From Faecalicatena orotica (GTDB lineage: Bacteria > Bacillota > Clostridia > Lachnospirales > Lachnospiraceae), in NCBI RefSeq assembly GCF_003149245.1, contig NZ_QGDL01000002.1, forward strand, positions 1 through 64,000: DNA of 64,000 bases. The letters are read 5' to 3'. The notes beneath the pieces were generated by a model that searched no databases, was not told the DNA's origin, and was given only the letters and a program-made list of their open reading frames with translations. The translations under genes and the position numbers were made by a program. Each line of letters starts with the position of its first letter. Position 1 is the stretch's first letter. Below, in pieces: positions 24,439 to 32,225 of the stretch.

Positions 24439-25467
24439 ATGACAGGTTATGAAATTATAAAAGGAAACGTGAAATTTACGGGCCCGGACAGAATTGGCCT
24501 CCGCTTTGACCGGATTGCGGGAAAAGGGGATGTATGCCGTATTTTCGTCCTGCCACCCAGGAGTACATGGCCGGAGGATGCACACTATACGGTCTCCAAA
24601 AAAGTACGCCCGAAAAGCGGGGAGTATGACGAATGGGGATGCCTTTGGGAAAGCGATGATTCCAGCGGATCAGACATGGGGCAGGTGAGCAATATCCCGA
24701 TTGAAGAATGGGAGGATATGGAGAACTACGTTTTCCCGGACCCGAAGGCTGAAGGCCGTTTCGAAGGGCTGAAAGAGGCTCTCGATGAAGCAGAAAAAAA
24801 GGGCTTGTACGTTCAATTAAACAGCCCGCAGTGTATCTTTGAGCGTATGCATTTTTTAAGGGGATTCGAAAACACATTAATGGACTGCCTGATCGAACCC
24901 GAAGAGATTGAAGCGATGGCGGAAAAGCTTGCAGACTATCAGATCGGGATCATTGAGGAAGCCTACAGGCTCGGGGAGGGAAGGGTCCACTGTTATGATA
25001 CGACGGATGACTGGGGAACCCAGAACAGCCTGATGATATCACCGGATATCTTCCGGGAGATATTCAAGCCCCAGTATAAACGGATATTTGACAAGGCCCA
25101 TGAATGCGGCATGGATATCCGGTTCCATACGGATGGAAAGATTAATGACATTCTTGAAGACCTGATCGAACTGGGAGTAGATATCATCAACATCCACCAG
25201 CCGCGGCTGGTTGGCATTGATGAAGTATCTGCCATCGCGCAGGGGCGCATCTGCTTCGAGGCGGCGATCGACATTCAGGCCACACTGCCGACCGGAGATA
25301 AGGAACTGATCGAACAGGAGGCAAAGGAGCTGATAGAAAAGTGGGCAACACCTAAGGGCGGACTGATCGGGGTTGAATATGGTTATCTTGATGCGATTGG
25401 TACAACGAAGGAGTCTATGCTCTATGCTCTGGAATGCTTTGAGAAGTATGGAAACTTTAAGAAGTAA
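24439..25467 (+). CDS. Uroporphyrinogen-decarboxylase-superfamily protein
   Basis: This 342-residue TIM-barrel protein belongs to the URO-D superfamily, which includes haem decarboxylase HemE and corrinoid methyltransferases such as MtaA and CmuA. Characteristic segments are LMISPDIFREIFKPQYKRI and FHTDGKINDILEDLIELGVDIINIHQP. It lacks a HemE-type N-terminal RFxP motif, so it is not a haem enzyme. It lies 64 bp after ulaB and before a terminator. Such proteins occur in many anaerobe sugar loci with unassigned function. A decarboxylase role replacing UlaD is conceivable but unproven. The start at 24439 follows GGAGG. A GTG at 24424 is less likely. Confidence 0.8.
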   Translation: MTGYEIIKGNVKFTGPDRIGLRFDRIAGKGDVCRIFVLPPRSTWPEDAHYTVSKKVRPKSGEYDEWGCLWESDDSSGSDMGQVSNIPIEEWEDMENYVFPDPKAEGRFEGLKEALDEAEKKGLYVQLNSPQCIFERMHFLRGFENTLMDCLIEPEEIEAMAEKLADYQIGIIEEAYRLGEGRVHCYDTTDDWGTQNSLMISPDIFREIFKPQYKRIFDKAHECGMDIRFHTDGKINDILEDLIELGVDIINIHQPRLVGIDEVSAIAQGRICFEAAIDIQATLPTGDKELIEQEAKELIEKWATPKGGLIGVEYGYLDAIGTTKESMLYALECFEKYGNFKK

Positions 25468-25498
25468 TGATGTTTACGAGTAATACCATCCCTGAAAA

Positions 25499-25530
25499 GG
25501 TTATTATTCACGGCCCCGTGAATAGTAACC
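25499..25530. repeat. GTTACTGTTCAC-family palindrome
   Basis: GGTTATTATTCACGG (25499-25513) and CCGTGAATAGTAACC (25516-25530) match at 14 of 15 positions around two bases. It lies just before the terminator of the ulaAB-uroD operon. Confidence 0.65.
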
Positions 25531-25532
25531 TG

Positions 25533-25567
25533 AAAAGAGCAGATGCATAAATGGCACTGCTCTTTTT
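25533..25567 (+). terminator. Terminator of the ulaAB-uroD-like operon
   Basis: AAAAGAGCAG (25533-25542) pairs with CTGCTCTTTTT (25557-25567), which ends in a T run. Confidence 0.85.
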
Positions 25568-25604
25568 GATTCAGGGGAAATCAGCGTAATCAGGCAGGTT
25601 AAGC

Positions 25605-25633
25605 TTGACGATTATTTGAATCATTCATATAAT
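25605..25633 (+). promoter_or_regulatory. Sigma-A-like promoter of the deoR-ulaF genes with operator
   Basis: TTGACG (25605-25610) and TATAAT (25628-25633) are 17 bp apart. Half-sites TCATTCATATAA (25621) and ATCATAAAA (25647) overlap and follow the -10 box, which suggests autoregulation by the DeoR-type protein encoded downstream. Confidence 0.75.
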
Positions 25634-25723
25634 TGAATGGAAGGTTATCATAAAACCTATATAGTTAAGAAAGTAGAGCTTGAAACAGGACAGACTGATT
25701 AAGCTGTAAAAGAGGAACAGAAT

Positions 25724-26536
25724 ATGAAAAGAAGCAGGGCATTAGTTGAAAACCGGAGAAACAAAGTGTTGCTGGCCTTACAGTCAAACGGATTCGTAAA
25801 GGTGCAGGAACTGGCGGAAGAACTTCAGGTTTCCCCATTGACAATTCGGAGGGACCTCCAGTATCTTGAGGACCAGAAGAAGCTGGAAAGATTCTACGGA
25901 GGCGCCACTGTGAAAGACCGAGTCCCGGAGATCTATACGGAGCAGGATGAAGTGAAGCTGTACCGCCAGAGAATCGCCGAATATGCGGCATCTCTTGTCG
26001 AGGACGGGGATACGATCTTTATTAACACAAGTTCTACTGCACTGCAGATGATAAAGTATATAAAGGATAAAAGAGTTACCGTAATCACGAACAACGGAAA
26101 GGCAATTTTCATGGAACATTCCTCCAATGTCTCCATCATTTTAAGCGGCGGGGAGCTTCGGGAGATTAAAGAGGCAATGGTCGGGGAGTTTGCCACGAAT
26201 AATATCAGCAAGGTAACAGCAAAGAAAAGTTTTATAGGGTGTTCGGGCCTGAGCCCGGAGAGCGGGATGACCACGGAAATACTGAGCGAGGTAAATATCA
26301 ACCAGCTCATGCTGCAGCGGGTTACCGGGACCTCATACATTCTGGCGGACCATACAAAGCTCGGGAGAAATTCCAGTTTCGTGAGCTGTCCGACGGAATC
26401 TCTTCTGAATGTGATAACCGATGAAAAGGCACCGGCAGAGATTACGGATGGATTTCGTGAGCATGAGGTCAATGTGTTCTGTGTCACGAAAGACGGACAT
26501 CTCTTACGGGACAGCGGATCTGCTGAACTTAGTTAG
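25724..26536 (+). CDS. DeoR-family transcriptional regulator (UlaR-like)
   Basis: This 270-residue regulator has an N-terminal DeoR helix-turn-helix (about residues 10-65; VQELAEELQVSPLTIRRDL and then RFYGGA) and a sugar-phosphate sensor domain of the isomerase-like DeoRC fold (about 80-250). It sits in the middle of the ula-like locus. All four promoters of the locus carry the same phased TCATA half-sites, including its own, so it is the obvious candidate for the local repressor. In the family the effector is usually a phosphorylated pathway intermediate. Confidence 0.9.
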   Translation: MKRSRALVENRRNKVLLALQSNGFVKVQELAEELQVSPLTIRRDLQYLEDQKKLERFYGGATVKDRVPEIYTEQDEVKLYRQRIAEYAASLVEDGDTIFINTSSTALQMIKYIKDKRVTVITNNGKAIFMEHSSNVSIILSGGELREIKEAMVGEFATNNISKVTAKKSFIGCSGLSPESGMTTEILSEVNINQLMLQRVTGTSYILADHTKLGRNSSFVSCPTESLLNVITDEKAPAEITDGFREHEVNVFCVTKDGHLLRDSGSAELS

Positions 26537-26601
26537 CGCGTCTGTGATGAATGGCCAGGCGAATTCCAGGCTTTTGGGAACACCTCTGACAGGAGGATAT
26601 A

Positions 26602-27300
26602 ATGTTAGAAGAATTAAAACAGAAAGTATATGAAGCAAATATGGAGCTTCCAAAACGGGGGCTGGTAACTTATACATGGGGAAATGTCAGCGGCATTGAC
26701 CGTAAGGCCGGGCTGTTTGTGATTAAGCCGAGCGGCGTGGAATACGAATGCCTGAAGCCGGAGGACATGGTTGTTATGGATCTTGAAGGGAACAAGGTTG
26801 AGGGGCGGTATCAGCCGTCTTCTGATACACCGACCCATCTTGAATTGTACAAGGCCTGTCCTGAAGTGGGCGGAATCGTACATACGCATTCCCCCTGGGC
26901 GACATCATGGGCACAGGCGTGCAGAAGCATACCGTGCTATGGGACGACTCATGCGGATTATTTTTATGACGGCATTCCCTGTACAAGGAGCCTGACCGGG
27001 GAGGAGATTGAAGGCGCATATGAGAAGAACACCGGGCTGGTGATCATAGAAACGTTCAGGGATAGAGATCCGGCAAGTGTGCCGGGCGTACTCTGTGCGA
27101 ACCACGGCCCGTTCACGTGGGGGAAGGACGCCGCGAATGCGGTGCATAACGCCGTTGTTCTGGAAGAAGTGGCCAAGATGGCATACCGTACAGAGATGCT
27201 GAACCCCAAAGTCAGTGCGGCGCCGCAGGTGCTTCAGGATAAACACTATATGCGCAAGCACGGTCCGGATGCATATTACGGACAGGGCAGCCAAGGATAA
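26602..27300 (+). CDS. ulaF: L-ribulose-5-phosphate 4-epimerase (AraD/UlaF/SgaE family)
   Basis: This 232-residue zinc-dependent class II aldolase-fold enzyme converts L-ribulose 5-phosphate to D-xylulose 5-phosphate, the last step of anaerobic ascorbate use. Recognisable segments are [19 protein letters not shown], the zinc histidines in [13 protein letters not shown] (about residues 94 and 96) and the [17 protein letters not shown] segment. Length matches UlaF and AraD (about 231). It follows the DeoR gene after 65 bp and ends before a terminator. The UlaE-like 3-epimerase is encoded further downstream. Confidence 0.92.
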   Translation: MLEELKQKVYEANMELPKRGLVTYTWGNVSGIDRKAGLFVIKPSGVEYECLKPEDMVVMDLEGNKVEGRYQPSSDTPTHLELYKACPEVGGIVHTHSPWATSWAQACRSIPCYGTTHADYFYDGIPCTRSLTGEEIEGAYEKNTGLVIIETFRDRDPASVPGVLCANHGPFTWGKDAANAVHNAVVLEEVAKMAYRTEMLNPKVSAAPQVLQDKHYMRKHGPDAYYGQGSQG

Positions 27301-27345
27301 GAAAGGACAGCCAGATATAAAAAACAGCTGTATATAAAACAACAG

Positions 27346-27392
27346 ATCCCGGTATCCGAAATGTAAAAAATTTCGGGTGCCGGGATTTTTTT
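27346..27392 (+). terminator. Terminator after ulaF
   Basis: ATCCCGG plus ATCCGAAAT pair with ATTTCGGGT and CCGGGAT, followed by TTTTTTT. Confidence 0.85.
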
Positions 27393-27420
27393 CGTTTCAG
27401 GTGTTTTTTGAACCTCTTTG

Positions 27421-27540
27421 TATCATAAAAATAAAATAATAATTCGTATAATGAATATAAATCCATTTAACAACAAAATGATCGTATAATAAGGCTAAGT
27501 AATCATATAATTAAGAACAAAGTGATTGATTTATGAAAAA
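27421..27540 (+). promoter_or_regulatory. Phased TCATA half-sites upstream of the HPr/EI operon (operator 4)
   Basis: TATCATAAAA (27421), AATTCGTATAA (27441), ATCCATTTAA (27461), ATCGTATAAT (27481) and AATCATATAA (27501) lie at exact 20-bp intervals, on one face of the helix. They precede the promoter at 27526. The 280-bp gap between ulaF and the next gene holds only this array, the ulaF terminator and the promoter. Confidence 0.65.
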
Positions 27541-27554
27541 GTTAATGATATACT
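27526..27554 (+). promoter_or_regulatory. Sigma-A-like promoter of the HPr/EI/ulaE operon
   Basis: TTGATT (27526-27531) and TATACT (27549-27554) are 17 bp apart, just downstream of the operator array. Confidence 0.65.
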
Positions 27555-27580
27555 GAACATAAAGAAAGGGGCGGAAGATT

Positions 27581-28069
27581 ATGATGTGGAATTATTTGTT
27601 ATGTTTCCTGTTTATTGCCTGTCTGGTCGTTGAGATTTATTTTATCCTCAAGAGGAACCGGACCATTGTTATGAAAGGTAAGGATGATTTTTTCTCGTTT
27701 ACCCTGATTGTTCTCTTTGCGCTGGTCATCTTCCCGTTGTCAGACGCGGACACCCTGCCGGCAAATATCAGGAACATCCTGTTATTAGTTGCCATATTCG
27801 GGTCTGCGGCCATCAAGAGAGGTTTTTCAGAAAAAGGTATGGAGAAGATCTTTTATACCGTGAGATGGGAAGACATTCAGGAAGTACATATTGATGCATA
27901 CCAGACGGCAAAGATCAAAGTGGTATGCCAGACAAAGAAAGGCAAACATAAGCTGTTCTTCGGCAAGTACAAGCTCAAAGAAGTCCTGCGCGTACTGGAG
28001 CAGCATGTTTCCAATATATATATTCAGAGCGCTCTGGAGGACACCCTGAATATGAAAAAATGTGTGTAA
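27581..28069 (+). CDS. Membrane protein of unknown function (DUF5673-like)
   Basis: This 162-residue protein has about three hydrophobic segments in its first 85 residues (WNYLLCFLFIACLVVEIYF; FFSFTLIVLFALVIFPL; ILLLVAIFGSAAI). A cytoplasmic, strand-rich tail follows (YTVRWEDIQEVHI, KLFFGKYKLKEVLRVLEQHV). The layout resembles small DUF5673-like or PH-like membrane proteins of Firmicutes, but the match is from memory and weak. It is the first gene of the HPr-EI-ulaE operon, 28 bp before HPr, so it is likely regulated with the sugar locus. Its function is unknown. Confidence 0.6.
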   Translation: MMWNYLLCFLFIACLVVEIYFILKRNRTIVMKGKDDFFSFTLIVLFALVIFPLSDADTLPANIRNILLLVAIFGSAAIKRGFSEKGMEKIFYTVRWEDIQEVHIDAYQTAKIKVVCQTKKGKHKLFFGKYKLKEVLRVLEQHVSNIYIQSALEDTLNMKKCV

Positions 28070-28097
28070 AGAATAGAAAAGACAAAGGAGAAAAATC

Positions 28098-28379
28098 ATG
28101 GTAAGCGAAAAAATAACAGTAAAGAACCCGTCAGGGCTTCATTTAAGACCGGCAGGAATCCTGTCAGGCATTGCTTCAAAATGTGCATCCGAGGTGACTC
28201 TTGTAAAAGGAGACAAACGTGTAAATCCCAAAAGCGTACTTGTCCTGATGGCTGCCGGAATCAAGTGTCAGGATGAGATTACAGTAGAATGTTCAGGGGA
28301 AACAGAAGCAGAAGACTTAAAGACTTTGATTAATGCAATCGCAGGCGGTCTGGGAGAGCTGGACGGCGAGGGGAAATAA
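28098..28379 (+). CDS. ptsH: HPr phosphocarrier protein of the ula-like locus
   Basis: This is a 93-residue HPr-family protein. His15 in the segment NPSGLHLRPAG is the EI phosphorylation site. Ser46 in NPKSVLVLMA is in the position of the regulatory serine phosphorylated by HPr kinase. Both key residues are present, although the surrounding sequence differs from the usual NAKSIMGVM. It lies 11 bp upstream of an enzyme I gene inside a sugar operon, so it could be a dedicated paralogue or the only general HPr of the genome. Confidence 0.9.
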   Translation: MVSEKITVKNPSGLHLRPAGILSGIASKCASEVTLVKGDKRVNPKSVLVLMAAGIKCQDEITVECSGETEAEDLKTLINAIAGGLGELDGEGK

Positions 28380-28390
28380 GGAGTTTTGAG

Positions 28391-30076
28391 ATGAAGAGGA
28401 TCGAGGTAAAAAAGACATCATCGAAAGGCATTGTCATGGGCAGGGTTTTTCTCGTTGAGGAGCAGGATTTAAGTCCGGCCGGGAACTCTGTACAGGAGCC
28501 GGAAGTGGAGAAAGAGATTCAGGCGTATGAACAGGCGGTTGAAGATGTAATTGCCGATCTGGTGCCTCTGGCGGAGGGATCGGATATCTTCGCGGGACAT
28601 CTGGAGCTTGCAAAGGATATCGCGCTGAAGGAAGGCGTACTGGGACGCATTCGGAATCAGAATTACAATGCACAGATGGCGCTTCATGAGACGGCAGAAG
28701 AATTCCGCATGATATTTGAAATGATGGATGATGAATATATGAGGGAACGCTCGGCAGATATCCAGGATATCCGCAACCGGCTGATGCGTAAACTGAAGGG
28801 GCTGAATGAGGGGAATTTTGATGAAATCACGGAAAAGGTAATCCTGCTTGCAAGAGACCTGGCCCCGTCAGATACGGCGAAGCTGAATCTGGATTATATA
28901 CTGGGCTTCATCACGGAGCTGGGCGGCGTGACAAGCCATGTGTCGATTATGGCAAGGGGGATGGGAATACCGGCCCTTGTCGGGGTCAGCGGAATCATGG
29001 ACGAAGTAAAGAATGGCGATTTTGTCATTATGGACGCTTCACAAGGAGTTATCCTTGTGAATCCCGGTCAGGAGGAGATTCAGGAATATACAAAGAAGGC
29101 AGAGGAGTTCCGAAAATTTGAGAAGGAACTGGAGGAATCCAGCGCACTGCCAACGGTCACGAAGGATGGAAGAAAACTGGAGGTATGCGGCAATGTCGGA
29201 AGCCTTGAGGATGTGAAACGGGCCGTGCAGTTCCAGATCGATGGGATCGGGCTTTTCCGGAGCGAATTCCTGTATATGGAGAGTGATCATTTTCCGACAG
29301 AGGAGGAGCAGTTTGAGGTCTATTCGCAGGCGGCAGAACTGCTCGGGGATAAGGAACTGACGATACGCACACTCGATATCGGAGGCGATAAAGGGCTGGA
29401 TTATTTCGAATTCCCGAAGGAAGAGAATCCGTTCCTCGGCTACCGTGCGATCCGCATCGGGCTGGACCAGACTTCTATCTTAAAGACGCAGTTAAGGGCG
29501 CTCTTAAGAGCGGGTGCATCCGGGCATATACGGATCATGTTCCCGATGATTATTTCTGTAGAAGAAGTGCTAAAAGCACTTCAGATTCTGGAAGAGAGCA
29601 GGGAAGAGCTTGCAAAGGAAGGGGTTCCTTATGGAGCGGATTTGGAAGTGGGCGTCATGATCGAGACGCCGGCAGCCGTCATGATGGCGGAAGAACTGGC
29701 GGAGCGGGTAGATTTTTTCAGCATTGGCACGAACGATCTGACACAATATTTCCTGGCGGTCGACAGGGGCAACCAGAAGATTGCAGCGATGTACAATTCC
29801 TATCATCCGGCTGTTCTGCGGGCAATTTACCAGACGATCCGCGCAGGTCACAAGTTTGGTAAAAAAGTCGGGATGTGCGGGGAATTTGCGAGCGATCCGA
29901 AAGCGGTTAAGCTGCTGCTCGGAATGGGGCTGGATGAATTCAGCGTATCACCGGGAGAAGCTGCAAATGTAAAATACCAGATCAGAAATGCATCCGCGGA
30001 TGAAGCTGAAAGGCTTGCCAAAGAGGTGATGAAACAGCCGGCAGTCGAAGACATCATGCGGCTGCTGGAAGAATAG
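28391..30076 (+). CDS. ptsI: PTS enzyme I (phosphoenolpyruvate-protein phosphotransferase)
   Basis: This 561-residue cytoplasmic enzyme starts the PTS by transferring phosphate from phosphoenolpyruvate to HPr. The phospho-histidine lies in GGVTSHVSIMARGMG (about residue 183). The PEP-binding barrel shows GIGLFRSEFLYM, DIGGDKGLDYF, LRALLRAGASG and MCGEFASDP. Length is close to the usual 570 residues. It follows HPr and precedes the UlaE-like gene, which places the whole phosphorelay within this locus. Confidence 0.95.
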   Translation: MKRIEVKKTSSKGIVMGRVFLVEEQDLSPAGNSVQEPEVEKEIQAYEQAVEDVIADLVPLAEGSDIFAGHLELAKDIALKEGVLGRIRNQNYNAQMALHETAEEFRMIFEMMDDEYMRERSADIQDIRNRLMRKLKGLNEGNFDEITEKVILLARDLAPSDTAKLNLDYILGFITELGGVTSHVSIMARGMGIPALVGVSGIMDEVKNGDFVIMDASQGVILVNPGQEEIQEYTKKAEEFRKFEKELEESSALPTVTKDGRKLEVCGNVGSLEDVKRAVQFQIDGIGLFRSEFLYMESDHFPTEEEQFEVYSQAAELLGDKELTIRTLDIGGDKGLDYFEFPKEENPFLGYRAIRIGLDQTSILKTQLRALLRAGASGHIRIMFPMIISVEEVLKALQILEESREELAKEGVPYGADLEVGVMIETPAAVMMAEELAERVDFFSIGTNDLTQYFLAVDRGNQKIAAMYNSYHPAVLRAIYQTIRAGHKFGKKVGMCGEFASDPKAVKLLLGMGLDEFSVSPGEAANVKYQIRNASADEAERLAKEVMKQPAVEDIMRLLEE

Positions 30077-30102
30077 GGCAGCAGGAGTTTGGGAGGTCTG
30101 TT

Positions 30103-30975
30103 ATGAAGGGATATACACTGGGGCTTTATGAAAAAGCGATGCCCGGACATTTGTCATGGAAAGAAAAACTACTGGCCGCCAAAGAGGCGGGGTATGATTT
30201 CGTAGAAATCAGCATCGACGAGACAGAGGAAAAGTTAAGCCGTCTGGAGATGAGCAGTGAAAAGCGGCTGGAACTTGTGCGGCTGATGGTAGAGACCGGG
30301 ATGCCCGTGCGGACCATGTGTTTAAGCGGACACCGGAAATACCCGCTGGGCAGCGACGATCCGGAAGTGAGTAAAAAAGGCATGGAGATTATGGCAAAGG
30401 CGATCCAGCTGGCGGATGATCTAGGAATCCGTATCATCCAGCTTGCCGGATACGACGTCTACTATGAAGAGTCCAGCCTGGAAACAAAAAAGCGTTTTCT
30501 GGCCAACTTAAAGAAGGCTGTGAATATGGCAGAGATGGCAGGCGTTGTGCTCGGATTTGAGACGATGGAAAATGAATTCATGAATACCGTCGAAAAGGCA
30601 ATGAAATATGTGACCCTGGTCGATTCCAGTTATCTGAATGTGTACCCGGACATCGGTAACATCACGAATGCGGCGGATACATATAAGACGGATGTGCTGG
30701 AAGATTTGTATATCGGAAAGGGACACCTTGTGGCGATGCACCTGAAAGAAACAGTTCCGGGAAAGTTTCGGGAAATCCCGTTCGGCCACGGCCATGTTGA
30801 TTTCGAGAGTGCCATCAGGACAGCCTGGAAGCTGGGAATCCGCAAGTATGTGACCGAGTTCTGGTATACGGGGAACCCGGACTGGAAAGAAGATCTGCAT
30901 TCTGCGAACACCATGTTTACGGAAATACTGAAGGTGCAGGAGCAGGAGGACGAAGAAGAGAGGTATGTTTCATGA
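30103..30975 (+). CDS. ulaE: L-xylulose-5-phosphate 3-epimerase (UlaE/SgaU family)
   Basis: This 290-residue TIM-barrel epimerase is of the UlaE/SgbU type, which turns L-xylulose 5-phosphate into L-ribulose 5-phosphate. Family segments are YTLGLYEKAMPGHLSWKEKL at the start, GHRKYPLGSDDP (about residue 78), ETMENEFMNT, and metal-ligand regions around YPDIGNITNA and HLKETVPGKFREIPFGHGHVD. It supplies the substrate for the UlaF-like enzyme at 26602. It overlaps the next gene by 4 bp. Confidence 0.93.
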   Translation: MKGYTLGLYEKAMPGHLSWKEKLLAAKEAGYDFVEISIDETEEKLSRLEMSSEKRLELVRLMVETGMPVRTMCLSGHRKYPLGSDDPEVSKKGMEIMAKAIQLADDLGIRIIQLAGYDVYYEESSLETKKRFLANLKKAVNMAEMAGVVLGFETMENEFMNTVEKAMKYVTLVDSSYLNVYPDIGNITNAADTYKTDVLEDLYIGKGHLVAMHLKETVPGKFREIPFGHGHVDFESAIRTAWKLGIRKYVTEFWYTGNPDWKEDLHSANTMFTEILKVQEQEDEEERYVS

Positions 30976-32024
30976 AAGTAGATAAAAAAGTAATCTCAAA
31001 TCTCACAAAATGCTATTCGATAGCTCCACTTAAATATAACCATGAAGATTATTTTCTGGTTGCGGCCGAAAAGACGGACAGGTGTCTGCTTTTTGATCTG
31101 GACGGCAGAGAGAAAGACACCATATGGAATGAGCCGGGCGGAGTCATGAGTATGGTACAGGTGCCGGGGACAAACGGACAGTTTCTGGCAACACACAGAT
31201 TCTATTCGCCCAACGATTCAAAGGATGCTGAAATTGTAATCGTCACGCCGCAGACAGACGGAAAATGGGAAGTGAGGACACTCGTAAAGCTCCCCCATGT
31301 CCACCGCTTTGATATCGTGGAACGTAATGGTGTGAGATACCTGATTGCTTGCGCATTGAAATCGGGTCACGAATACAAAGATGACTGGTCCATGCCCGGA
31401 AAGGTCTATGCGGCCGTGCTTCCAAAAGACCTGAGCGGCTGCCATGCCGGCAACCAGCTTTCTCTGACCGTGATTAAAGACAATATGTTAAAAAACCACG
31501 GATATTACCGTGTGAAAGAAAATGGTACAGATACATGTATCATATCTGCGGACTGCGGGGTCTTTCAGTTCATCCCGCCCGAAAATCAGGAGGGTGCGTG
31601 GACGGTGAACCAGCTTCTGGACACCCCGGCCAGCGATGCGGTTCTGGTGGACATGGATGAAGACGGGGAAAAAGAGCTTGCCGTATTATCCCCGTTCCAC
31701 GGTGAGAAGATCAGTATTTATAAAAAGCAGGACGGACAATACCGGCAGGTATACGAATACGAAAAGCCGGCCGAATTCACACATGCCATCTACGGCGGCA
31801 GCCTGTGCGGAATACCGGCCCTGGTTGTAGGCCATAGAAAAGGCGGACGGAATCTGATCCTGTTTATTTATAACAAGGAAGAAAAAAAATACCATTCGGA
31901 AATTCTGGATAAAGACTGTGGTTCCGCGAATGTGTTTCATTATGTCAAAGACGGCAGAGATATACTCATCTCTGCAAACCGTGAGACGGATGAGGTGGCG
32001 ATGTATACGATTTCAGAGCAATGA
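30972..32024 (+). CDS. Predicted beta-propeller (FG-GAP/VCBS-like) cytoplasmic protein
   Basis: This 350-residue protein has no signal peptide or membrane helix. Its repeating strands, spaced by about 45-55 residues, include FDLDGREKDTIWNEPGG, VDMDEDGEKELAVLSPFHGEKISIY and NVFHYVKDGRDILISANRE. They resemble FG-GAP/VCBS repeats that build beta-propellers. No catalytic motif is recognised. The 4-bp overlap with ulaE and the terminator that follows make it part of the sugar operon. It could be a lactonase-like enzyme or a binding protein for a pathway intermediate. Both are guesses. Confidence 0.6.
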   Translation: MKVDKKVISNLTKCYSIAPLKYNHEDYFLVAAEKTDRCLLFDLDGREKDTIWNEPGGVMSMVQVPGTNGQFLATHRFYSPNDSKDAEIVIVTPQTDGKWEVRTLVKLPHVHRFDIVERNGVRYLIACALKSGHEYKDDWSMPGKVYAAVLPKDLSGCHAGNQLSLTVIKDNMLKNHGYYRVKENGTDTCIISADCGVFQFIPPENQEGAWTVNQLLDTPASDAVLVDMDEDGEKELAVLSPFHGEKISIYKKQDGQYRQVYEYEKPAEFTHAIYGGSLCGIPALVVGHRKGGRNLILFIYNKEEKKYHSEILDKDCGSANVFHYVKDGRDILISANRETDEVAMYTISEQ

Positions 32025-32056
32025 AAATATGCAGCCCCGTGCACGGGGGAATAAAG

Positions 32057-32104
32057 ACCGGAGAAAAGCGATAATCCTGTGAGACCGCTTATCTCCGGTT
32101 TTTT
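32057..32104 (+). terminator. Terminator of the HPr/EI/ulaE operon
   Basis: ACCGGAGA (32057-32064) pairs with TCTCCGGT (32092-32099), followed by six T residues. Confidence 0.85.
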
Positions 32105-32225
32105 GCAGCCTTGTGAAAGTTTCGGCTTTCCTGTATGAAAAAGTGGAACTTAAAGGATTGATATGTTAAAATGTGGAATAACCGGTTACAATTTGATTAG
32201 TGCATATATAGAAAGCGGGTATTTT

